NCBI GenBank assembly: GCA_030549495.1
Contig: JAUIRK010000924.1
Coordinates: 1-64,000, forward strand
Origin: Nectonema munidae
Lineage: Eukaryota > Nematomorpha > Nectonematoida > Nectonematidae
DNA: 64,000 nt
Direction of reading: 5' to 3'
Notes under the pieces: model-generated
The model's input: only the letters and a program-made list of their open reading frames with translations
Databases searched by the model: none
What the model was told of the DNA's origin: nothing
Shown: positions 39,701 to 50,125 of the stretch, in pieces
How positions within the stretch are numbered: the stretch's first letter is position 1
Layout: each line of letters opens with the position of its first letter
Made by a program: the position numbers and the translations under genes

Positions 39701-42582
39701 GTATCATTAAAATATCAGAAAAAACTTTAAAATTTATGTAATAAAATGAGACTTTTCATAATATTTGAAGTAACAATGTTTGCTAAGATTTGTATAAATT
39801 ATTTGCAAGTGTTGGCATGCATGATTATTATTAGAATTAAAAATAACTCTTACCTTTTGCAATTAATTTTATCATGAGAATCTGAGAATGTTTGTTGATT
39901 AAAGGAAAATATTTCTTTGAGTTCTTCATCGCTAAAGATAGAAATCGCTTGTTCTTGAGTGTTCTCTTCACTGTTCGCGTCTATAACGCAGTCTGATAGA
40001 GATCTTTTATGTGACTGTCTCTGTAATATTTTTTCTTCAATTGAGCCTGTAGCAAAAAGCCTGAAATAAGAGTTGACGATTAGAAGCAATCTTGATTGTG
40101 AGACACTTGAACGTTTTTAGCTTCAAAAATATTCACAATGCGTAGAACCTCATAAAAAGAATTTTTTAAAAATTAAAAAGTGTATCAAATATTTAGAGAT
40201 TCAGGATTTTTTGTGAGAACATGTAAAAAATGCAGGAGCATATGAATGAGGGAGATACGTGCAAAGTTTCCACCTCTCACACTAATAATAATTTGAGCGT
40301 GGAACAGAGCTTAATTGTTTATTTTCACTATATCCTGTGAAAAATTAAGACCTTCGTCGTGACAATAATTCGATTCTTGCAGTTTATTTTGGAACCATTT
40401 TGGTAAAGAAAATATAAAAATGAATCCATTGATCCAAAGTTTTTGAGTTAAAAACTCGACCTTGAGAATTTTAAATATGTGGCAAATGTATGGAGTGATC
40501 CTATAAATGAGTGCCAACAGCGACAATCTCAAGGAAGCATTCTTGTATTAATACATTTCAAGAAAGGAATTTCCCATGAAAATTTTAAATAACACGCCAG
40601 GATTCATAGACAGCGAGTATAAAAGGAACTAAAAAATGCATGATCTCACTCTTATAAAAAATGGGGTACGAATATCACACACCTGGACTCATAGTTTCTT
40701 TTCATTTGAAATAGAGCCCCCCCCCCCCCATTCTCTTCAATTGGACATCTTTTGTGAAAGCTGCTGCATTGACCAATACTTATTTTATTGGTAGGAATAC
40801 CATTTTTACCACACTCCTATAATTTGTTTGAGTCACATAATGCCGACTTTTTCTCCTTTGAAAACTTCATGAATGGTCTACAGCACGAACAACGTTTATT
40901 TTGGCTTACCTGTAGATGAAGCATTCTTTCTTTTGTCCATCTCTCCACACCCTTGCCATTGCTTGTTGATCATTGGCGGGATTCCAATCAGGATCGAACA
41001 TGACGAGTCGGTTAGCACCTATCAAATTTAAGCCACAACCACCTGCCTTACTACTCAACATAAATATGAATTCAGAATTAGGCGCATTCTCATTGAACCT
41101 TTGAACGAGCTTGCCACGTTTTTTGATAGAGCAGGATCCATCAAGGCGAACGAAAGAATAGGAGTGCAAAGTACAGAGTTTTTCAAATAAATCTAAAGTT
41201 TGTGTATAATTTGAGATTAAAACGACTTTATCATTTGATGAGTGCTTTATGTTTCTCAAAAGAGTTTCTAAAAAGACAAATTTAGAGGAAAGAGAAGGAT
41301 CAAAAGCTCTTGATCGGTTTGTGGGAGGAGGAGTCGAGGTTTCTTCATTAATCAAATCAGGATGAGAGCAAATCTTTTTCAATACGTTAATGGAAATGAG
41401 TGCACTCAATTTAAATTGTTGAGAGTTGATTTCGTTTGCAACTTTTTGCAAGTATTCCATATAAATCTTTTTTTGAATAGATGAGAGGTTGATGCAAACA
41501 ATATACTCGTATTTGATCGGCAGATAATGTGTTAACAATTTAGCCGTTCTTCGAATCATACACTTACTTGCCGCACTTATTAACTGTTGAAGACGTTCCC
41601 TACTCCTTGATTTTTCGCTGTCACTAGCGTCTTTGTCTCGCCCTCTTAGAATTGGATTGGAATACATTTTTTTGAACTGGACAGGAGTGCCTAGGTATCC
41701 GGGATTCACAAAGTTAAGCAAGCTGAAGTACTCGAGCAAATCATTTTGGATGGGTGTACCAGAAATAAGAATTCTCTTTGAAGATTTAACGTTGAAAAGG
41801 GCTTCATACGTTTGATTGGCACAATTTTTGAGTCGATGCCCTTCATCACAGATAACTGCTCCGATTTCAGAGCGATGGAGTCTCAACGCATGCATGCGAA
41901 ACATTTCATAAGAAATGATGAGGATGGGATAGCAGGTTTTGGGTAGAAGAAAGTGTTCGATATCCCTATTAGCCTGCTCAGAGTTTCCAGAATCGATTGA
42001 GAGTACTCGCAGACGCTCTCCGAGCCACTTGGTGATTTCTTTGTGCCAATTTTTGACAAGGCTACTGGGTGTTACTATTAAAGCCTTGGAAATAGCAGGA
42101 GTGCACTTGGGACTCTGGCGTAATAGAGTCCATAATAAGGTAATGCATTGAAGGGTTTTACCTAAGCCCATGTCATCAGCCATGATACAGCCATAAGCCG
42201 AAGGAACTTTGTATCCCATCAAGGAATCAAACATGAATTTAACACCTTCTCGTTGATGAGGACGCAAAAATTGGGTTAGCATAGGATCGACGACGACGTC
42301 AACTTCAAAATCATCGTTACTTTGACACGTTAAAAGCATTTCAGGGCTCACTTCTGCAGCCTTATACAAAATCAAGGCATTTTCAGCATTGGAATCATGC
42401 AAGCTTCTTCTAACAAAGGATCTCTTTATCCCCAAGGCTCTACGCTCAAACAAAGATAAGGGAAGGTTTGAAGCTTCCAGTAAAGGAGTCTTATACTGCA
42501 GATTAATACATGTATTCAAAACAACTCCTTCATCAATTCTGCCTCTTCTTATTTCGGAAGGAGCAAGACTTCTTCGCATCAA
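30584..42582 (-). CDS. RAD54L: RAD54-type SNF2 recombination motor, three exons
   Basis: This is a nuclear dsDNA translocase that works with Rad51 in homologous recombination. The exons on the - strand are 42582-40910, 40060-39854 and 30773-30584. They join in phase to 2070 nt, 689 aa. The start MMRRSLAPS matches the conserved MRRSLAPS start of animal RAD54. SNF2 motifs are: I DDMGLGKTLQ (136-145; vertebrates have DEMGLGKT), Ia LIVTPSSLVKNW, II CDEGHRLKN (245-253), III LISGTPIQNDL, and VI QAMARVWRDGQKK (about 540-552). Exon 2 carries TGSIEEKILQRQSHKR and FSDSHDKINCKR. Exon 3 carries SSLGDWHHCFDKK and VSFVFHQQSH, the conserved RAD54 tail. The N-terminus is about 55 residues shorter than the human protein. 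The second intron, 9.1 kb, is full of transposons. Confidence 0.95.
31054..31449. repeat. Inverted-repeat MITE of the GGAGGCA family
   Basis: About 100 bp at 31057-31155 is repeated inverted and imperfect at 31324-31449. Both arms contain TTTACATNACC, GCTTTTCTGATACA and AAAGAAANGATATAAAAT. A small hairpin GGAGGCA...TGCCTCC lies at 31148-31184. Single arms recur at 36861-36948 and 54890-54997. Confidence 0.75.
31690..33590 (+). mobile_element. piggyBac (PGBD-like) transposon, broken
   Basis: It has an acidic N-terminal segment (ALDFLEENES) near 31750. The core has LYELKKFLGILLLSGYNSRP and NKMSRNRFEDIKTCLHFSNN near 32155-32345, EKLSIDEQMVLYYGR near 32610-32655 and FGYKNCVMAFHF. MGGVDLLDRVVSEYRPN lies near 33186-33235. 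A Cys/His-rich tail (GRCLYCKK) ends near 33585. Several stops and frameshifts break it, and an RTE fragment sits in the middle. TTAA-flanked ends were not identified. Confidence 0.8.
32385..32600 (+). mobile_element. RTE-type LINE tail inserted in piggyBac
   Basis: One frame reads RGLSLKDAQLRKQWRRRCKK, the terminal motif of RTE reverse transcriptases, followed by a GATGAT-like simple tail near 32575-32592. It interrupts the transposase between HFSNNDTL and EKLSIDEQM. Same superfamily tail as 27250-27480, but in opposite orientation and a different subfamily. Confidence 0.55.
33752..34035. mobile_element. hAT MITE, 284 bp, perfect target duplication
   Basis: The termini CAGAGCCCGCGCTA and the inverted CAGTGCCCGCGCTAA are flanked by TTTCAATG on both sides (33744-33751 and 34036-34043). 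Two C-rich runs lie inside. No coding capacity. Confidence 0.9.
34930..36241 (+). pseudogene. ZBED5-like hAT transposase, broken
   Basis: The order of blocks (BED finger, DESTD catalytic Asp, GAMLG region, H/W-R-W-L-S block, FELR) follows ZBED5/GTF2IRD2-type transposases. Its last third, including the hATC dimerisation domain, is missing or unreadable before the right terminal repeat. Confidence 0.75.
36276..36445. repeat. 43-bp tandem pair plus AAATGTCC short repeats
   Basis: TAGCGTAAGATAACATACGA starts at 36276 and 36319 with one nearby difference between copies. It is followed by several variants of (C/T)GGC(C/T)AAATGTCC up to 36445. It lies inside the right end of the hAT element. Confidence 0.75.
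36861..36948 (+). repeat. Two GATATAAAAT...GGAGGCA motifs
   Basis: The motifs at 36861-36887 and 36922-36948 repeat the end of the inverted-repeat MITE at 31129-31155 almost exactly. They look like solo ends. Confidence 0.6.
37203..38849 (-). mobile_element. Fossil of an arthropod-wide repeat protein, class unknown
   Basis: Conserved blocks appear in order on the - strand: a Cys-rich start (NYPNRFCYICGELTF), CPNLQSVMLPV, a Cys/Trp-rich centre (KFCCFLCLWNSRA), HNIMHKPLV, GCNMSLKVRVLRSHLDFF, VSDEHGE and KEKWNPGML. I recall the same order in an abundant, unnamed protein family of spiders, crustaceans and insects, but its class is not known to me. The copy is broken in many places and is old. 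Treated as a fossil. Confidence 0.55.
39412..39508 (-). other. Possible cryptic or alternative last exon of RAD54
   Basis: Read on the - strand, TTTTCTTTTCAG precedes an open stretch that, joined in phase to exon 2, gives RSIILLASLANMAERLTLRE and a further dozen residues before a stop at 39412. Composition is more GC-rich than the intron around it. It does not resemble the conserved RAD54 tail, so if used it would produce a truncated protein. Chance is possible at this length. Confidence 0.25.
39854..40060 (-). CDS. RAD54L: RAD54 exon 2
   Basis: It encodes LFATGSIEEKILQRQ through DKINCKR. The acceptor is TTATTTCAG and the donor AAAAG|GTAAGA. Confidence 0.95.
40910..42582 (-). CDS. RAD54L: RAD54 exon 1 (helicase core)
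   Basis: It is 1673 nt and carries nearly the whole ATPase core without an intron. The donor is CTACAG|GTAAGC, read on the - strand, splitting the Arg codon of FIYR. Confidence 0.95.
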
Positions 42583-44118
42583 CTCACAAATTGTGTCTCA
42601 GTTTCGAAAAAAATCATTTTTCAAATTGTGAAAAAGAAACTTCAAGATCTTCTTCTACTCAACAATAAGAGAATGTCAAGTACTGAGAATACTATAAATA
42701 TAGATGGGTGTTAGACTAAAAGATAGCGTGAATATCAAGACAAACCTCGTTCCAAATATTTTAGGTGAATAACAACTGAAAATTCCAACGAATTCTTATA
42801 GTCAAAACCCTGACCTTTGTTTTAGAATCCTTTAAAATTAACAAGCGTTATGAGAATTGATCTTTATTCAAAAATTTATATACATTATGCAGTGAAGGAG
42901 ATTGTTTTGATTGCTGGACAAACTAGGAAGTAACAGAGGCTTCAGTTCGCACTCGTTCCACTGGCTAAGGAAAACTAATTTCAAGTACAATCAGAATAAC
43001 ATTACAATTTTTTTTTAAAAAGTAAAAATATTATTCGGCTTGTTCCAAGCTAAAATAGTTTTTAAAAAAAATTTATGTACAATGCTAGGCTTTTTTAATT
43101 GTGTCCCAAAACAAATAAAAACTCTGATCATTGATAATATTAATTATACGTTATAAAACAAAGTACATGTATACGCTTTAACTTATCGATCTAAAATAAT
43201 TTTTTAAGATATTAAAAAATATCCTTTCCTTAATATTATCTTACTTCAAAACAGAAAAATGAGGAAAAGAAGTATACATATTAACAATTTGAAACTATCG
43301 ATTAATATGAGTCTTGTCATATAAAAAGACAGGAAAATTAAAATTCAAATCTGCATTTAAATAAGTTTAAAAATTTCATGAACATTTAAAATTTTTAAAT
43401 ATAGTTCAATGTCTCGCTTAAGCGCACTAAAATCAGAGAGAACGAGAAACATCCCAGCTTTTAGTATTTTCAAAAAACAATTTAAAAAGCATTTTTAATG
43501 TAAGAAAACACTTTTTAAAACAATTTACTTAAATTTGATGTAATTTATTTATAAAGCTAAATCTAGGTTATATTATTTCTACAATATACGAAATAGATTG
43601 TATAAAATATACAATAATATAGAAGTATAACTGTTTAGTTTCGACGCATCTTAAGACTCCTATTACCATGTTCATAAAATATACAATCTAAATAGTACAC
43701 AAAATATACATGTATTATGTAAAATATACCTGATTTGTTCTTTGTGTTAAAAACTCATAAACATTACAGGCATCTCTATCATAGTAGTGAAAACGTATTA
43801 TTTTCCATTAAAATTGAAACAGTTGCATTTTAACTTATGTGCACTACACCCAAGATAAATTTATTAAAAAAGGACATCTTTAAATAAATGAATTACGTGC
43901 GCAAAATGCAAAAAAATCTTTTGTAAACCTTTCGTTTATGAAAGAAGCTCATTGGAAAAGGTTAAATCTCTAGCTCCTCAGCTAGCTACAACAACAACGC
44001 ATACCCCGTAAAGATATTTTACTTTTATACCCTCATATAGGCCTGACAAAGCTAGGTTTGAACTATGTTTATGTATAATATTATACCCCCATATAGGGAT
44101 GACAGAGATAGGTTTGGA
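42583..44118. other. 5' flank of RAD54, AT-rich
   Basis: No gene is seen. The promoter of RAD54 should lie just above 42583, but I cannot point to a core element. A near-repeat occurs at 44030-44125, where a segment with TATATACCCTCATATAGG-like text is repeated with the phrase GACAAAGCTAGGTTTG/GACAGAGATAGGTTTG. Confidence 0.4.
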
Positions 44119-44382
44119 CTATCTTTCACGGGCGCACATCCTCAAAATTATTGGGGGGGGGGGGGGGGGGCGAAATTTTTTTCTTGCAATTTTCAAAATT
44201 AGTGGTCTGGAAATACCACGGGAGACCAAATATTCAAGCAATCCTTTAAAATACAGTGTATTCAGCGCATAACTAAAGTCCTAAATTTATAAGACTACTT
44301 TATATTTTTTTTTACAAAATTGGTGAATTTAAATACTATACTACATGCTAAAATATTTTAATTAAATTTGCATATCGAATAT

Positions 44383-44933
44383 GGTGCGCAGAAAAAATGC
44401 CAACGATTAAAAACTAGGAAAAAATGCCCCAGTAAAAATGCCCCAATTTAAAATTAGGAAAAAATGCCCCAACACAAAAAATTTCAAAAAATTATTAATT
44501 AAAATTAAAAAAAAAAGATATGTCAAATAAAGATTTTTTATAAAAAAACAAAGTTAACTTTTCATCTGAAACATTTAAAATTTAATTAAAGTAAACTAAA
44601 AAACTCAGCATACGATAATTTTTTAAATACAAAATTTTTTTTTATAAAATAGCAAATATGTTTGGACTTTGTGTGTATCAGAACACTTTCTAAATATAAT
44701 TTGTGTTTTAACTGATTTTAAGAACACATTCCCACAAATCTGCACCTTTATTATTGTTTCCAAGAACTATAAAGAAAAAAACCCTAAAGATTAAGAAATT
44801 TAGCCTTTCAAAACGGTACCAAATAAAAATATTTATATAATTTAAAAAAATCCTGAAAATCAAAAATTAGGGGGCATTTTTTCCTACTTTTTAAGTGGGG
44901 GCATTTATTCAAGGGGCATTTTTACCTACAACC
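44383..44933. mobile_element. MULE-like foldback element, 551 bp
   Basis: It is flanked by a perfect 9-bp repeat ATCGAATAT (44374-44382 and 44934-44942), the length made by Mutator-like elements. The ends GGTGCGCAGAAAAAATGCC and the inverted GGTTGTAGGTAAAAATGCC are similar. Several AAAAATGCCCC repeats near the left end recur inverted near the right end. No coding capacity. Confidence 0.8.
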
Positions 44934-45471
44934 ATCGAATATACACTAGTTTAAAAAAATCCAAAATTGTTAGGGGGTGGAATAGGCTTTTCATTTGAAA
45001 AATGAAGTAGTCTACTAGGCACATTACAGGAATTGATGAAAGGATATTTGATTCATAGAGAAAACAAATAACTGAAGGTTGGATAGTTTTATATGAGTGA
45101 ATGTAGTTTATAGGCAAAGAGTCTACTAGACACCCTGCGATGTTTATATGAAAAAATGTGATTGATTCAGGGGCAAGGGTATAAAATGAAGTTCTAATTG
45201 TGCAAACAAAAATAAAACAAAAAATTAAGATGGCATTATTTCATTTTACAAAGCATCATTCAAAAATAGTTTAAAAGCTAAATTGATACAAGCTACAAAA
45301 AGTAAAATAACTTAACATTTGCAATGATTTGCCTTTTATAATAACTTTTAAGGAAAAAAAGTCTATCAGAAAAAGTTATAGAGCTTCAACAAAAACTAAA
45401 ATTTTTTAGAGCATAACTTAAATTTCTTGAAAACTAATTTGACGTATCCCCTACAGCATACTCTATAGGTG

Positions 45472-45665
45472 GTTGCAGGTTGGTTGAGATGATGGACTCA
45501 GCACGGAAGCCTCTGGATTCGATTCCTCATCGATACGAATTTGTTCAGTTTGACATAAGCGGTACATCAGTGCCTTGTCAATGAAAATACACCCGCTGCA
45601 CCTTACCTTTTACTCAAAATTGGAAAATTTGTTACATAATTAACATAAGAGAGAAAGGAAACAAA
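45472..45665 (+). mobile_element. tRNA-derived SINE
   Basis: The head has GGTTGGTTGAGATGATGGAC and a B box GGATTCGATTCC. The tail has TCAATGAAAATACACCC, CTTACCTTTTACTC and AACATAAGAGAGAAA, shared with the copy at 9437-9700. Confidence 0.65.
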
Positions 45666-46098
45666 ATAAACTAATGAAGCAATTTTCACTATTTTAAAAT
45701 GGAACCGTCTGTTCTCAGAATAATTTCAAAATAATAGGAGGCATAAAGAAAGGTCGACAGACATTTCGCCCCATAGACTATTTGCCCCCTGGACAAATTG
45801 TCTCATAGGCTATTTGTTTTTGGGAGCGGTCGCCCCCTGATGTGCGCCCCTGCTATCTTTATGTATAATACTAGAAATCCTAGATTCCTTTCTATGTTTG
45901 AGATTACAATTAGTTTACACACTTTATAAATAGATGGAGATATTATAAAATTGACCATGTTGTGTTCGTTTCAAAAGGTAGCAGAAAAAGTAAAAAAAAA
46001 TTAGTCACAATACTGCTCCCAGAGAATTTTTTTATAAAAACTAAAATTTAGGATGGGAAGGGATACTCCCTTGGTAAATCCATCTGATATAAATGTAT

Positions 46099-46628
46099 CA
46101 GGGGAGGATCTAGAAATTGGCATTAGGGGGCGGGCGGATTTTACTAAACTAGAACTCAAATTTGAAGCATATAAATTTAAAATTTATCAAAATACCTATT
46201 TTTATCTTATTTTTGGTAAACTTTTTATCCTAAAACTTAGAGTATCATAATAATATATCAAAAAATTATAAGTTTATTATAAGAAAGTAACTAAATTAAG
46301 AACTAAGAGGATTAATGAGACTCATCCGTCATGGACACTTTTTAGCATACATATAAATAATGGTGTCAATATCCAATCGAATATCTCTGTGAACAAAAAG
46401 AAAAATGAGAGCATTAAAACGATCCTCATTCATTGAACTGCGAAGTGAATTGATGTGATAAAACTTTAGAGAAAGATTGAATCTAAAAAACGAGTTACAG
46501 AAATCATATTTGAGTTCTACGAAAAGAATTAGATCAAGAAAAATTTTCAAGCAATTGGCAATGCAATTTGGGGGGGGGGGGGGGGGGAAGGGGCGTACGC
46601 CGGTTCCACCCCTTTAAATCCGCCAGTG
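46099..46628. mobile_element. Probable hAT MITE, about 530 bp
   Basis: The left end CAGGGGAGGATCTAGAA and the inverted right end CACTGGCGGATTTAAA resemble the common hAT terminus CAGTGGCGGATCTAGA. Flanks share only TGTAT (AAATGTAT against TGTATATA), so the target duplication is not convincing. A G-run lies at about 46570-46587. Confidence 0.5.
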
Positions 46629-47183
46629 TGTATATATAACAGTAATGTAGCTACAATCTGAACAAGAGGGTGAATTTTTTTATCGCACATAATACAAATA
46701 ATTTTTCGGAGAAAAGAGGCACAAATTTTATAAAGTGGGTCCATTGCCTCTACTACTTCTCTGATATATATATATATATATATATGTTGTTATTTATATG
46801 GCTGTTAAAGAATTTTTGTCCCTTGAAGAATTCTGTTCCTCACCCGTCAAAGATTGGCTAGTGCGAGATCTGACTAGGCACTAAGTTTTCAAGTTTCGAA
46901 AAAGAGAAGTCATTTAAATAACTCAGAAATGATAGACATTTAAAGTCTATAAACATTTTTAATCATATGATTTATATTACAACTTAAAAAATTGAGAATG
47001 ACATTCTTTCACTATTTTAATAAAAATTAAAAAAAATCTCGGCTAAAGTCTGCAGTATCAACTGCATTTCAAATCTTTATTGTGAGGTATAAAAGTTTAT
47101 CACAAATAAAAAATGAGTGAACAACATTTTACAAGTCAATATTTTAATGGAGTGTCTATAAATAGAAAATAAAAAAATAAATT
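46629..47183. other. AT-rich, (TA)n microsatellite
   Basis: A TA run spans about 46763-46784. Otherwise AT-rich sequence without a gene. The right part may be the 3' end of the LINE fragment that follows. Confidence 0.4.
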
Positions 47184-47837
47184 TCAGAAACAATAAACTT
47201 CACATAAAAATTTAGAAAACTTGTTTCTAGCAATTTTATCAACAAACTCATTTTCAGCGATTCCTTTGTGCCCGGGACACCAAGCCACTTTAACATGAAA
47301 ATTTTTTGAAAGATTGTTCAAAAATTCTGAAATTTGAAAAATAAGAAGAGACATTTTTTTACTACATATTGCGTGAACAAGTGATGATGAATCTGTTAAA
47401 AAAATAATAGATTTAATTTCATTTTGATATAATTTTTGGTTTAACCATAGATAACGAGAAGAATAAAACAAGGCCAACGCTTCTGTCTGGTAGCAAGTTG
47501 TACTTTTATTGAGATCATAAAATAAAATTGCAAAAACTTTTTGATTTGAGGATTTATATATAAGTGAAGCACATGAAGTATTATTTTTATTTTTTGCACC
47601 ATCACAAAACACATAAATGTAATCTTTTTTTTCCTTTATACTTTTCAAAAGTCTTTCTGTATTCTCTAATGAACTTTGAGTTAAAGTTGAAAATATTATA
47701 TTGTTTCTGAATACCTTTTTAAAACTTAATCTAGGTACTTGCATTTTACTAGAGATATCTAAGCGATTAAGGTTGAAACTCTTATATACAACGAAAGGAA
47801 TTAAAATAATACAATTTGAGGTGCACTTAAATAACAT
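47184..47837 (-). mobile_element. LINE 3' fragment with RNase H domain
   Basis: The 217-codon open frame encodes an RNase H: VFCDGAKNKNN (first Asp), YQTEALALFYSSRY (Glu), IIFLTDSSSLVHAI (second Asp) and VAWCPGHKGIAENEFVDKIA (His/Asp end block). This RT-RNase H order belongs to I/R1-type LINEs, a different lineage from the RNase H-less element at 416-4330. It is 5'-truncated just after the thumb region, and the frame is intact, so the insertion may be recent. Confidence 0.8.
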
Positions 47838-48339
47838 TTTAAAATTTGAATCATACTTTTTGAATAAATTAAATTAAATAAAAAAAAATTATAACAAAAA
47901 ATTGTGTTTAAAGTTTATTTTAGCATAAAAAGTATGTTAAATGGGCGCTAAAAAGGTTTCTATACCAGAGTTTCTCAAACTTTTTTGTCGCTAAATATTT
48001 ATGAAGTTGAACGTTTATTTTAATTTAATTAGAATTGTTTATTCATTTAAGTTCAATTAAATCTTCCTTAAAATTTTCTTTTAAATATTATATTTTAAGA
48101 AATTGAATTTATTACACATTATTTTTTCTTTGAGCATTCGCTTACCACTGTTGGGCTTTTTACTCCATTTTGTTAATTCAATCTTCTCCATGATGAAAAT
48201 ATATAACAAACAAAAAAATCTTCAGTTAATTAAAGTTAATTGTTAGTACTTTCGTTAGTTTGTAAAAATTATTAAAAAAATTGTTTTTCTCTGTATTTTT
48301 GATATTTTTATTATGATCAAGTAACCTATGTAAATAAAA
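47838..48339. other. AT-rich, no gene seen
   Basis: Low-complexity AT-rich sequence between the LINE fragment and the C-rich repeat array. Confidence 0.35.
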
Positions 48340-49470
48340 CTTCACCGCTTGCAATGAATTTAACATCGAAGCTTTGAGTATAGTTGTGTGCTTCTAAACT
48401 TAGAGTGATATAAAATACTGGACAACCCCCCCCCCCCCCCTCCCCCCCTCCGGACAAAAACACCCCACCCCCTCCCCTGGACAAAATCCCTTCTCTCAAA
48501 ATGAGAAAGAGGACAGAACCCCCTCTATTTTAAACACAAAAACTTGATTAAATATTAGAGTTAGTATTAAAATCCCTCCCTTCAGAATGAGATAGAGGAC
48601 AACCTATTAATTAAAAAGGTAATTGAATGTTACTTCACCGCTTGCAATGAATGTAATATCGAAGCTTTGAGTATTCTAAACTTAGAGTGATATAAAATAC
48701 TGGACAAAATCCCCCCCCCCCCCCTCCCCCTGGACAAAATCCCCCCTCCTCTGGACAAAATTCCTTCTCTCAAAATGAGAAAGAGGACAGAACCCTTATT
48801 TTGTAATTGGAATTGTTCTATTTTTCAATTAGATTTTAATATTAGAGTAATACAAAAACTTTATTAAAATATTAGAATTCTTTTAAACACAAAAATTTGA
48901 TTAAATATTAGAGTTAGTATTAACGCAAGCCATCAATTTGATTTTAATATTAGAGTAATACTAAAACTTGATTTAAATATTAGAATAAGTGTTAACAAAA
49001 CACAAAAAGAACGTGTACAGACAAAAGCCCCAACTGACAAAATCCCTCCCTTCAGAATGAGATAGAGGACAACCTATTAATTAAATAGGTAATTGAATGT
49101 TACTTCACCGCTTGCAATGAATGCAACATCGAAGCTTTGAGTATTCTAAACTTAGAGTGATATAAAATACTGGACAAAATCCCCCCTCCCCCTGGACAAA
49201 ATCCCCCCTCCTCTGGACAAAATTCCTTCCCTCAAAATGAGAAAGAGGACAGAACCCCCTTTCTCTTAAACACAAAAACGTGATTTTAATATTAGAGTTA
49301 GTATTAACACAAGCCATCAATTAGATTTTAATATTAGAGTAATACAAAACTTTATTTAAATATTAGAATAAGTGGTAACAAAACACAAAAAGGACGTGTA
49401 TAGACAAAACCCCACCTGACAAAATCCCTCCCTTTAGAATGAGATAGAGGACAACCCCCCCCCCCCTCGT
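48340..49470. repeat. Three-module C-rich tandem array
   Basis: Modules begin with CTTCACCGCTTGCAATGAAT at 48340, 48633 and 49103. Each continues through ATCGAAGCTTTGAGTA, CTTAGAGTGATATAAAATAC, CTGGACAAAATCCCC-type C runs and AAAATGAGAAAGAGGACAG, then ATTAGAGTTAGTATTAA. Module spacing varies (293 and 470 bp). Confidence 0.85.
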
Positions 49471-49599
49471 AAAATCATAGCATAATTGAGCGTGTATATT
49501 ACATAACTTTGTTTTTTAGTACATATTTAAAAAAATTCACTTTTTTTCTAGCAAATGATACAATATTAGTCAAAATTCACTTTATTGAAATTAAAGGTA

Positions 49600-49710
49600 A
49601 GAAAGAATCTCCTCCTCATGAGAAAAGGGGTGATTTTGACCAGAAGGGCTTTTGTCCAAGGAGGAATTTTGTCCGGGGGGGGGGGGTGGATTTTGTTCTA
49701 CACCCACATA
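49600..49710. repeat. Inverted partner of the C-rich array
   Basis: TTTTGTCCAAGGAGG, ATTTTGTCCGGGG and GGGTGGATTTTGTTC are reverse complements of the GGACAAAATCC motifs of the array to the left. The whole 48.4-49.7 kb block could fold back. Confidence 0.6.
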
Positions 49711-50125
49711 ACACAATTTGAAATTAAGTTAGAGAGGATTATTATCAATTGGTCTGAAAAAATAAGATAAAAACACTAAAGTAGTGAGCAAAGCTAAAAA
49801 CTCCAAATAAAATCAACATTAGCTTGTTTTTAAAATGCACACCAAAAAAGTCCGTAGTGCACGAAACAGTATCATACTCGTCTTGCATAAAATTATGATT
49901 GGGATCATTTGAAAGGGGTTAGAAACTAATAAACAAGATAGAAGAGTCCATCACTGTTCTCAATCTACCGCAACAAAAAGGAAACAACTAAAGTTCATAC
50001 TATTACTGCTTCTGCAAATCTAAGTAGAGAAAAAATACCTGTAAAGAACAAATAAAACTTTATTGAATAAAGCAAAAAATATAACAATTAAAATAAAAAT
50101 TACAAAGTTTAATTTGAACATATTA
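49711..50125. other. AT-rich flank of piggyBac
   Basis: No gene seen. It may include the 3' end of the piggyBac element that follows. No terminal repeat was identified. Confidence 0.35.

Larger units (their letters stand above)
30774..39853 (-). other. RAD54 intron 2, transposon-filled
   Basis: Contents in window order: inverted-repeat MITE (31054-31449), piggyBac (31690-33590) split by an RTE tail, a 284-bp hAT MITE (33752-34035), a 2.25-kb hAT (34239-36493), two short GGAGGCA motifs (36861-36948), an arthropod repeat-protein relic (37203-38849) and a possible cryptic exon (39412-39508). Confidence 0.8.
44127..45852. mobile_element. Non-autonomous hAT, 1.7 kb, with insertions
   Basis: The ends CACGGGCGCACATC and the inverted CAGGGGCGCACATC are flanked by a perfect CTATCTTT (44119-44126 and 45853-45860). 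A G-run of about 19 lies near the left end. No transposase is visible. It contains a MULE-like foldback (44383-44933) and a SINE (about 45472-45665). Confidence 0.9.

Noticed and set aside
41633-42631. Three + strand open frames
   Set aside because: All are shadows of RAD54 exon 1.
46763-46784. TA run as a promoter or origin signal
   Set aside because: It is an ordinary microsatellite with no gene nearby.
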